A stretch of DNA of 64,000 nucleotides. Origin: Paenibacillus sp. HB172176. GTDB taxonomy: Bacteria > Bacillota > Bacilli > Paenibacillales > Paenibacillaceae. The DNA is taken from contig NZ_JAATHD010000003.1 in assembly GCF_011947265.1 (NCBI RefSeq), forward strand, positions 62,001 to 126,000. The letters are read 5' to 3'. The notes under the pieces were generated by a model. It was given only the letters and a program-made list of their open reading frames with translations. It was not told the DNA's origin and did not search any database. Position 1 is the stretch's first letter, and each line of letters opens with the position of its first letter. Shown in pieces: positions 25,707 through 32,457 of this stretch. The position numbers and the translations under genes were made by a program.

Positions 25707-26830
25707 GACGGAGCAACCCTTCTCTGACGGGAAGTAATCATCTTATTCCATACTCTTCCGAGCCAGCCGCGGCGGAGCGGCTCTTCTATATATTTATAGC
25801 TCAATGCGGCTAATAAGAGACTTGCGCCGAATTGAAGCAGAACTCTGTCGATGTCGATGCCGTCAGTGTTCACAATCGGACTTGTCATGATGATGACGGG
25901 AAAATGCCATAGATAAAGGCTGTAAGAGCGAACGCCGATCCAGCGCAGCGGCTTGCAGCCGATTAGCTTAGCCAGCCTGCTCGAAGGATGAGCTAGCACG
26001 GCAATAACAATAGCGGACAGCAGGGACAGAAGCACTAATCCTCCATAGTAGAGGAAGCTGCCGTATTGATGAGACAGAGCGATCATGAGCAAAATGCCAA
26101 GAACACAGCCAGCGCCCAACATGTCTAGCACATTTCGAGTCCTTCGAGACAAGGTCTCGCTCAAGCGTCCGCTCGGCCATACTGCAGCGAGAGCCGCGCC
26201 AATAAGCAGCGCGAACACCCGCGTATCCGTGCCGTAATAGACACGGCTCGGATCCATGCCTGGCTCGTAGAGCCAGGCCATGGCAATCGCAGACAGGAGA
26301 GCGCCGCCGAGGGCGAACAGCATGATATTGCCGCGACGTAGGAAGAACGTCAGCCCTGCAATAAGCAAGATAGGCCACAGCAGGTAGAATTGCTCCTCCA
26401 CGGCAAGCGACCATAGATGGCCGATCGGCGAAGGCGGTCCAAAGCTTTCGAAATAGGATACCTGATGGAAGATCAGCCACCAGTTGTTGTAATAGAATGT
26501 TACGGACAGGAAGTCGTCCTCCAGACTGGCTAATCTGGATCGGTCGAAGACCAGCAGCCATAAAGCGACAACGGCCAGCATCGCGAACATGGCCGGAAGC
26601 AAGCGGCGCGCTCTGCGAAGCCAGAATTGCTTCAGATTAATGCTGCGATTCCGCTTCCATTCGGCCAGGAGCTGATCCGTTATAAGATAACCGGAAATGA
26701 CGAAGAATACACCGACGCCAAGCAAGCCGCCGGGGGCCCAGTCGAAATGGAAGTGATAAGCAATAACGGCAAGAACGGAGATGGCGCGCAATCCGTCCAG
26801 CCCGGGCATATACCTTTTCGAATCGCTCAT
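25688..26830 (-). CDS. Acyltransferase-3 membrane protein, OatA-like membrane half
   Basis: 380 residues with about ten hydrophobic segments. The acyltransferase-3 family shows from PGLDGLRAISVLAVIAYH (catalytic H at the end), FFVISGYLITDQLL, RRARRLLPA, GHLWSLAVEEQFYLLWP and SYSLYLWHFPVI. In OatA this membrane domain passes acetyl groups across the membrane to a C-terminal extracellular SGNH domain. Here the protein ends after the last helix and the SGNH domain is the separate upstream protein. Its ATG overlaps that gene's stop (ATGA). It would acetylate peptidoglycan MurNAc C6 hydroxyls for lysozyme resistance (inference from family and operon). Confidence 0.9.
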   Translation of the reverse strand: MSDSKRYMPGLDGLRAISVLAVIAYHFHFDWAPGGLLGVGVFFVISGYLITDQLLAEWKRNRSINLKQFWLRRARRLLPAMFAMLAVVALWLLVFDRSRLASLEDDFLSVTFYYNNWWLIFHQVSYFESFGPPSPIGHLWSLAVEEQFYLLWPILLIAGLTFFLRRGNIMLFALGGALLSAIAMAWLYEPGMDPSRVYYGTDTRVFALLIGAALAAVWPSGRLSETLSRRTRNVLDMLGAGCVLGILLMIALSHQYGSFLYYGGLVLLSLLSAIVIAVLAHPSSRLAKLIGCKPLRWIGVRSYSLYLWHFPVIIMTSPIVNTDGIDIDRVLLQFGASLLLAALSYKYIEEPLRRGWLGRVWNKMITSRQRRVAPSCVTEP

Positions 26831-27660
26831 GCGCCTTCACCTTGAATCGATTGCGCGAGTAGATCTGCGTAGAATTCAGCGCCTTCCCGATTCAGATGCA
26901 CGCCGTCCTTCGAGAAGAAATCATCTTTGCCTTTGCTTGCGGAATACCAGTCGATGACGGATGCGTTTGAGAATTCTTCGGCCACCTTGGTTAAATCCGA
27001 ATTGACGGTGTCCTGCCATTGTCTGGGGACGCGAGTGTTCACCAGGAAAATTTGATCGACATCCTTCAGAGAATCCAGCAGAGAGCGAAGCACCTTTTTA
27101 TTGAAGGAACCATTGGTTCCAAGCTCGATAATGACGAGGTCTCCCAGCTTGCCGTCTTCGGCGAGCGAATTGATCGTATCCTGCGCCTCGGTCATTTGGC
27201 GGCCGACCTTGCCGTCGACCACGATGCCGGGAAGCAGCTTGTCGAGATAGGGAGCGGCATCGAGAATGACCGAATCTCCAATTGCCGTTATTCCTTTGCC
27301 TTCTGCAATATCCCCAGCTTCGTTCGTATCCTTGGCGGCATTCGGATTCCCTTGATCAGGCTCGGAGCCTGGTTGCCCGGATGGCTGTGCAGTCGGCTGC
27401 GGAGTTGAATTGGCGGTCGGTTGCCGAGTTGGAGCTGTTGCTGTTGTTTCTGGATCAGGGCTTGATTCAACGGACGGATTTGGTTCTGTTGAAGACGCAG
27501 GATGCGAGGCCTCTGCCGAGTTGCTGCATCCCATGCTCAGAATGAGAAGCGAAGCGGATAGGACGAGCAGCAATGGCTTTAAGAGGCTCCCTATTGGGGA
27601 TGTATTCTCCTGTGTTGTCGGTCTGTTGATTTGCGTGAAAGAGGTTCTGATGTTCTTCAA
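26827..27660 (-). CDS. SGNH-domain lipoprotein, OatA-like extracellular half
   Basis: 277 residues from TTG 27660, preceded by GGGAAGGA at about 10 nt; the frame is open to 27699, but that would begin at the predicted transcript start. Hydrophobic segment and lipobox LSMGC (C45), a Pro/Thr/Ser-rich linker (about 46-115), then an SGNH hydrolase-type domain: GDSV with S130, GKVGRQM, N183 in ELGTNGS and the D252-x-x-H255 pair in KDGVHLNREG. This is the catalytic set of the OatA extracellular domain, which moves acetyl to MurNAc. It is the first gene of the sigV operon and acts on the outer membrane face with the acyltransferase encoded next. Confidence 0.87.
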   Translation of the reverse strand: MKNIRTSFTQINRPTTQENTSPIGSLLKPLLLVLSASLLILSMGCSNSAEASHPASSTEPNPSVESSPDPETTATAPTRQPTANSTPQPTAQPSGQPGSEPDQGNPNAAKDTNEAGDIAEGKGITAIGDSVILDAAPYLDKLLPGIVVDGKVGRQMTEAQDTINSLAEDGKLGDLVIIELGTNGSFNKKVLRSLLDSLKDVDQIFLVNTRVPRQWQDTVNSDLTKVAEEFSNASVIDWYSASKGKDDFFSKDGVHLNREGAEFYADLLAQSIQGEGA

Positions 27661-27700
27661 AGCGGCGCCGTCCTTCCCTGATTTCTGTGATATATACAAA

Positions 27701-27728
27701 GACGTCTTAGATGACCGAAAAGTTTATT
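27701..27728 (-). promoter_or_regulatory. ECF-type promoter candidate for the sigV operon
   Basis: On the minus strand ATAAACTTTT (AAAC at 27725-27722) is followed after 17 bp by CGTC (27704-27701). ECF promoters of the SigV/SigW group have TGAAAC and CGTC separated by 16-17 bp. The -35 matches in the AAAC core and the following T-tract, not in the leading TG. The position, about 40 bp before the TTG start, suits autoregulation. Confidence 0.5.
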
Positions 27729-27883
27729 AATTTCAAAAAAACTTATTGGCAGTTTTTGACGAGTAAAGCTTCTGCCTACGGAGATAGAAAAATCCTCCAC
27801 GACGAGTGGATCGGGCTCGGATTAAATGGGTGACATTCCCAAATGCTGTGTGTTAAAGTGAAGCTTAACAAGGGGGAGAGAGC

Positions 27884-28609
27884 GTGGCTTTTCATTTCAG
27901 TATGACGAATAATGTGATGAGTATCGCGTGTTTGCTAATCGGATGGATCATTATTTTGACGTTCATGATTCGCCGGTATCGCAAGCAACAAGACCGGCCA
28001 GTTGGCTGGAGAGTCTTTCTGGTTGCCTTATTTGGCTTTCTGTCGGTATCCTTCCCGATTGTCATGGGATATTTTTCCTTTAAGCTTGCTGTTTTGCCGT
28101 TAGGCGTCTGGATCTTGTACGCCTTAATAGGAAGCCGGGCTTGGCCGAAGTACCGTTGGTATGCTTGGAGAGGCTTCCTCGCCAATTATCTGTTTCTGAT
28201 TCTCGCTCTGGTATCCGGCTTGCTTAATGACGCGGTCTATCCCAAGGACGACGTTCATACCTATATCTCGGACGTTAATCAGGCGAGAATAGTAGGCACG
28301 CATCCTTTTGCGGAAGAGGCTGTAAGCTTTGATACAGCGACGTTTCTCGCAGGACTCGAGCAGCTGCAAGAAAGCGAGATCGATATGGATTGGCATAGTC
28401 AAACCGCTTGGAAGTCTGAATCGATGTATCAGAAGGAGCGATTCCCCTACGCTTTGTTAGGCGTAGAATCCAGATGGGGAAGCGGGATCGAGCCGTCCGT
28501 GTACATTCAATTTGACGGCAAGGGCTTATTAATCGTTCGGAGCGATCGCAGCCTCTATTACACTTCGGAAGCGAGCTTGCTGGAGATGGGGGAGTCGAGC
28601 GATGAATGA
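27884..28609 (+). CDS. Membrane protein of unknown function
   Basis: 241 residues from GTG 27884, with AGGGGGAGAG just upstream. Three or four hydrophobic segments occupy the first 110 residues (MSIACLLIGWIIILTFMI; VFLVALFGFLSVSFPIVMGYF; GFLANYLFLILALVSGLL). A soluble C-terminal domain of about 130 residues follows, with YIQFDGKGLLIVRSDRSLYY near the end. I do not recognise the family. It overlaps the next gene by 8 nt, so the two products probably act together. Confidence 0.8.
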   Translation: MAFHFSMTNNVMSIACLLIGWIIILTFMIRRYRKQQDRPVGWRVFLVALFGFLSVSFPIVMGYFSFKLAVLPLGVWILYALIGSRAWPKYRWYAWRGFLANYLFLILALVSGLLNDAVYPKDDVHTYISDVNQARIVGTHPFAEEAVSFDTATFLAGLEQLQESEIDMDWHSQTAWKSESMYQKERFPYALLGVESRWGSGIEPSVYIQFDGKGLLIVRSDRSLYYTSEASLLEMGESSDE

Positions 28610-29414
28610 GATGAAGGGGATGAATGGGTCGAGCGGAATCAATGGGTTGAACAGAAACAAGAGAACGATGAAGCTGATTATAGCGGTTGCCGCTGCTCTG
28701 TTTGTAGTCATCTCGGGCTACATCATCTATGGCGGAAAACCAGGAGAGCTCCCATCGCCGCAGGAAGCACTAGAAGCGATGAATCGCAGCTACGAAAGAG
28801 CTGATGCCGCAGAAATTCTGGACATGCAGCTTCTCGATAAACGTCATGCTTTTGTGCCTTTTACTACGGGCAGTGATCAGACGGGGATGAGCTTCTGGGT
28901 ATGGCATCGCTTCAAGTGGGAGCTGCGCGGGATGGCAGCGAGCGGGAGCGGGAGTGTGCATGTCTGGCAGCTGCGTGGGAATGATCCTTCATCAAGCTTT
29001 TTTGTTTGGAATATGGATCCCGAGGAATACATAGGCGACAGTCAGTTCTATTTGCTTCGTGATCGATCCATGTCGAGCTACGGCGACGGCACTGCCTATT
29101 ATTTGCCGCGCATTCAGTTGAAAATAGATGTGAATTTTCGCGAAAAGCCTTATGGGGCAATGCCCTACCCACAGAATTGGCGGGATTTGATCAAAAATGA
29201 TCGAGGGTTGACTTTGCCGAATAATTCACCGTTCAATTGGTTGGACAGTACACAAAGCCGCGGATTTTACACGGGCTGGCTGGGGACCCTTAACGAGCCC
29301 TATGTAGAGGAGAACATGAACAAGCTCAATAACAGAAGCAGTTGGTCGAGCGGGGGTCCGAATTTGAATTTTGTCCGGAGGCTCGATCCGGAGGATTTGG
29401 AGACGCCTTCTTAG
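28602..29414 (+). CDS. Single-pass membrane protein of unknown function
   Basis: 270 residues. A polar, Asn/Gly-rich start of about 22 residues is followed by one membrane segment (LIIAVAAALFVVISGYIIYGG), so the bulk is extracytoplasmic. The exported domain is rich in Trp and Tyr (FWVWHRFKWELRG; NWRDLIKND; FYTGWLGTLNEPYVEE). There is no lipobox and no recognised family. It is translationally coupled to the preceding membrane protein gene, suggesting a two-component envelope complex (inference). Confidence 0.75.
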   Translation: MNEMKGMNGSSGINGLNRNKRTMKLIIAVAAALFVVISGYIIYGGKPGELPSPQEALEAMNRSYERADAAEILDMQLLDKRHAFVPFTTGSDQTGMSFWVWHRFKWELRGMAASGSGSVHVWQLRGNDPSSSFFVWNMDPEEYIGDSQFYLLRDRSMSSYGDGTAYYLPRIQLKIDVNFREKPYGAMPYPQNWRDLIKNDRGLTLPNNSPFNWLDSTQSRGFYTGWLGTLNEPYVEENMNKLNNRSSWSSGGPNLNFVRRLDPEDLETPS

Positions 29415-29542
29415 GGAGCGCATCTTTTCTTCGTTATTCCGCAACTCTCCAAGATAAGGAAGCGTCTATAAGATATAATCTTCACATACGCTTCATATTA
29501 CTGAGTATGGATTATGGATATCCAGACGCAAGGAGAACGACT

Positions 29543-30301
29543 ATGCCATTTACTTTCGCTCATCCAGCCTTCGCCTTTCCACTGAAGTGGATTAATCGCA
29601 AATATGTCAGCTTGACCGGTCTGACACTTGGAAGCATGGCTCCCGACATGGAGTATTTCCTCCACTTTGAGCCGTATCGAAGCATCGGCCACACACTTCC
29701 CGGCTTCTTCCGGCAAGCGATTCCGCTTAGCATTATTTTCGCCATTGTCTTTCATTTGATTGTCAAAAAGTCCCTTGCCCTGCATCTGCCGTCAGCCTTC
29801 CATTTGAATCATCGCGCTTATCATATGCTGGGAGAATGGCGCATGAACAGCGTTGCAAGCTGGTTGATCTTTCTCATATCCTTATTTATCGGATTTGTAT
29901 CTCATCTGACGGTGGATTCCTTCACGCATAGCTCAGGTTTCTTCGCAATGCATTTCCCTTCGTTGAAATTTACGATGATCATGGACCGGCCCTTGTACAA
30001 GCTGTTGCAATACGGCTTTTCGTTACTGGGGCTCGGGTTTATTGCAATGACGATTCTCTATTACTTGTTCAGGAGTAATTCGGACGGTGCTGGAGTGCCG
30101 GAAATTCCAGCCAGTCAGAAGCTGTTGTTCTGGTCTTGTACATTCGTTATCGCGATTGGCGCAACCTGGATCAAATTAGAGACCAGAGGAGGCTTCCCTA
30201 ACCTGAGCGTCATGTTCGTCGCTCCGTTTTCGGGCTTTTGCGTCGGCCTTGTTTTCTCGTCTTTGGTCGACAAGCTCGGCAGATGGATGAATAGAACGTA
30301 G
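29543..30301 (+). CDS. DUF4184 family membrane protein
   Basis: 252 residues from ATG 29543, with AAGGAGA 8 nt upstream; the frame extends back to 29342 but overlaps the previous gene without a site. The N-terminus MPFTFAHPAFAFPLKWI, then LGSMAPDMEYFLHFEP and VSHLTVDSFTHSSGFF with conserved H and D residues, is the DUF4184 pattern of putative metal-binding membrane proteins. Five hydrophobic segments. Function unknown; the pattern of His/Asp residues near the membrane recalls membrane-bound hydrolases (inference). Confidence 0.85.
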   Translation: MPFTFAHPAFAFPLKWINRKYVSLTGLTLGSMAPDMEYFLHFEPYRSIGHTLPGFFRQAIPLSIIFAIVFHLIVKKSLALHLPSAFHLNHRAYHMLGEWRMNSVASWLIFLISLFIGFVSHLTVDSFTHSSGFFAMHFPSLKFTMIMDRPLYKLLQYGFSLLGLGFIAMTILYYLFRSNSDGAGVPEIPASQKLLFWSCTFVIAIGATWIKLETRGGFPNLSVMFVAPFSGFCVGLVFSSLVDKLGRWMNRT

Positions 30302-30424
30302 CAAATTTTGCGATTGTCGACAAAATCTTAAAGCTCGACCATAATCGAAAGAATTGGCTATTTGCCTGCCCGTTGATTTCGCGTACATTTGCTTTAGGGC
30401 ATGAAAACAACGAGGAGGGACAGC

Positions 30425-31390
30425 ATGATAGTTGAACAATTGGAAGAGAAGCATCTGGCGGGCATGGCGCAGCTATGGAACAAGGAGCTCTCCGAGAGCT
30501 TCCCGATGAGACTGAGGCTGCTTCGGCAAAATGTGATAGAGGATCGTTTGTGGCTGCGGAGTGGATCCTGGGTCGTCAGGGAGGAGGAAACAGGGGGAAT
30601 CGTCGGATTTGTCGTCGCGAAGAAGGCCAGTATGGAGTCGGCCTGCCACGGCATTCATCCCGAGCTGGGTTGGATACAAGCCTTGCTTGTTGCTTCGGAG
30701 AAGCGCGGCCAGGGTATTGGCGGAAGCTTGCTGAAGGAGGCGGAGGATGCGTTGCGCACGGCGGGAGCGAAGCAAATCATGCTCGGAAATGACCTGCACA
30801 GTCGACTGTTTCCCGGCATTCCGGATGAGCTGGAGGAGACCAAGCTTTGGTTCGAGAAGAGAGGCTACGACTTCATCGAGAATACATTTGATATGCTGAA
30901 CAGCTACGGGCAGGACGAGCATGTTGGTCTTCCGGATGTGTTCGAGGCTAAGCTTCGAGTGGCGAAGGAGTCCGATCGGGAAGGGCTAATTTCGTTTGTC
31001 AGCGAGTGTTTTCCCGGTACTTGGGATTATCAGGTAAGGGATTACTGGGAGCGCGGAGGAACGGGCAGAGAATTCGTCGTTCTGGAGAAGCAGGGAGCCA
31101 TTATCGGGTTCTGCAGAATGAATGACGGACAATCGCCGCTTCTTGCGCAAAATATTTATTGGTCGCCGCTCTTTGAAGAGCCGCTTGGGGGTATCGGCCC
31201 GCTGGGCATTGATGTGCGCTATCGCGGTCATCAATATGGCATCTCGATCGTGCAAGCCGCCATCCATTTCCTTCGCGAGAGAGGCATGAGACATATCGTC
31301 ATCGACACAACGCCTTTTGTGGATTTCTATGGCAAGCTGGGCTATAAGGTGTGGAAGGGCTATGCGAAGTTTGACAAGGGGTTTGACTAG
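30425..31390 (+). CDS. Tandem GNAT-domain N-acetyltransferase
   Basis: 321 residues from ATG 30425, with GAGGGA just upstream. Two GNAT folds: the first (about 1-165) has IQALLVASEKRGQGIGGSLLKEAE with the acetyl-CoA pyrophosphate loop RGQGIG; the second (about 175-318) has PLGIDVRYRGHQYGISIVQAA with RGHQYG and DFYGKLGYKVWKGYAKF. Fused double GNATs commonly act on small molecules or amino sugars; the substrate is not known. It faces a GH20 gene across the 51-bp repeat array, so a role in amino-sugar metabolism is possible (inference). Confidence 0.87.
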   Translation: MIVEQLEEKHLAGMAQLWNKELSESFPMRLRLLRQNVIEDRLWLRSGSWVVREEETGGIVGFVVAKKASMESACHGIHPELGWIQALLVASEKRGQGIGGSLLKEAEDALRTAGAKQIMLGNDLHSRLFPGIPDELEETKLWFEKRGYDFIENTFDMLNSYGQDEHVGLPDVFEAKLRVAKESDREGLISFVSECFPGTWDYQVRDYWERGGTGREFVVLEKQGAIIGFCRMNDGQSPLLAQNIYWSPLFEEPLGGIGPLGIDVRYRGHQYGISIVQAAIHFLRERGMRHIVIDTTPFVDFYGKLGYKVWKGYAKFDKGFD

Positions 31391-31506
31391 GGGAGCTTAC
31401 TAGCAGTTTTTAAGATACTTCTTAGGTGTTTCCAAATTAGCTTTGATTAGGGCTAACTATCATCCAGGTAAATAATAATGCAAGTAAACAAAAATGCAAG
31501 TAAACA

Positions 31507-31549
31507 AAAAGAGCTGTCCCCGTCAATTTGGCGAGGGAAAGCTCTTTTG
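31507..31549. terminator. Probable bidirectional terminator after the GNAT gene
   Basis: Arms AAAAGAGCT and AGCTCTTTT enclose a second partial stem (CCCCGTC/GGCGAGGG), with A and T tracts on the two sides. It lies 117 bp after the GNAT stop codon. Just before it ATGCAAGTAAACAAAA is tandemly duplicated (from 31478). Confidence 0.65.
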
Positions 31550-31570
31550 AGTTCATACTACTGCGGAGCT

Positions 31571-31767
31571 GCAGAGTTACTCTCTACACCTCCAGCCGCT
31601 CAGGAACCGCTTTTTTGCTCTGCAGAGTCCATTTTTACACCTCCAGCTGCTTGGGGCACGCATTTCTGTGCTATAGAGTTACTTTTTACATCTACAGCGG
31701 CTCCGGGTACGCATTTCTGTTCTACAGAGTTACACCTACAGCTTCAGGAACACGCTAACGGGGACCC
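31571..31767. repeat. 51-bp tandem repeat, type A (about 4 units)
   Basis: Landmarks GCAGAGT, GCAGAGT, ATAGAGT and ACAGAGT begin at 31571, 31622, 31673 and 31724, exactly 51 bp apart. Each is followed by a TTTTTACA/CTACACC-like tract, a CTCCAGC-like core and, in two units, GGCACGCATTTCTG or GGTACGCATTTCTG. The last unit is shortened to 44 bp and blends into the type B array, whose final ACGCTAACG motif it already contains. No convincing gene. Confidence 0.8.
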
Positions 31768-32430
31768 GTAAGTCGGAAAAGTCGACCTGCAGGTATGGAG
31801 AAGCGCTAACGTGGAGCCGTAAGTCGAAAAAGTCGACCTGCAGGTCTGGAAAAGCGCTTACTGGGAGCCGTAAGTCGGAAAAGTCGACCTGCAGGTATGG
31901 AGAAGAGCTTACTGGGAGCCGTAAGTCGGAAAAGTCGACCTGCAGGTATGGAGAAGCGCTGACGGAGAGCCGTAAGTCGAAAAAGTCGACTTGCGGGTCT
32001 TGAAAAGCGCTAACGTGGAGCCGTAAGTCGAAAAAGTCGACTTGCAGGTCTGGAAAAGCGCTGACGGAGTGCTGTAAGTCGAAAAAGTCGACTTGCAGGT
32101 CTGGAAAAGCGCTGACGGAGAGCCGTAAGTCGAAGAAATCGACTTGCAGGCCTGGAAAAGCGCAGATGGAGAGCCGTAAGTCGAAAAAGTCGACCTGCAG
32201 GTCTGGAAAAGCGCTGACGGAGTGCTGCAAGTCGAAAAAGTCGACTTGCAGGTCTGGAAAAGCGCTGACGGAGAGCCGTAAGTCGAAAAAATCGACTTGC
32301 AGGCCTGGAAAAGCGCAGATGGAGAGCCGTAAGTCGAAAAAGTCGACTTGCAGGTCTGGAAAAGCGCTGACGGAGTGCTGCAAGTCGAAAAAGTCGACTT
32401 ACAGCTGGTGGAACGCGCTGAGGGAGCGCG
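31768..32430. repeat. 51-bp tandem repeat, type B (13 units)
   Basis: Thirteen consecutive units of exactly 51 bp each begin GTAAGTCG or GCAAGTCG. The core contains a hairpin, in its best form CAAGTCGA, AAAAG, TCGACTTG, then a CTGGAAAAGCGCTGACGG-like segment. Units 7-9 and 10-12 are near duplicates, giving a 153-bp higher-order repeat that shows recent slippage or unequal exchange. The array fills the gap between a plus-strand GNAT gene and a minus-strand GH20 gene, ending 28 bp from the GH20 stop codon. The reading frames through it are products of the period (17 codons). Confidence 0.95.
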
Positions 32431-32457
32431 GCACGCTTGCTGCTCCGCAAGTCATAG

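Noticed and set aside
31782..31794. GTCGACCTGCAGG identical to part of a pUC-type polylinker
   Set aside because: It recurs in diverged, exactly 51-bp-spaced units within a natural array and no flanking vector sequence is present, so it is coincidence rather than contamination.
31571..32430. CRISPR array
   Set aside because: Units are contiguous 51-bp repeats without unique spacers of constant size, and no cas gene is present.
31736..32450. Repeat proteins of 100-215 residues readable on both strands through the 51-bp array
   Set aside because: 51 is a multiple of three, so any frame without a stop in one unit stays open. There is no ribosome binding site and the frames do not match known repeat folds.
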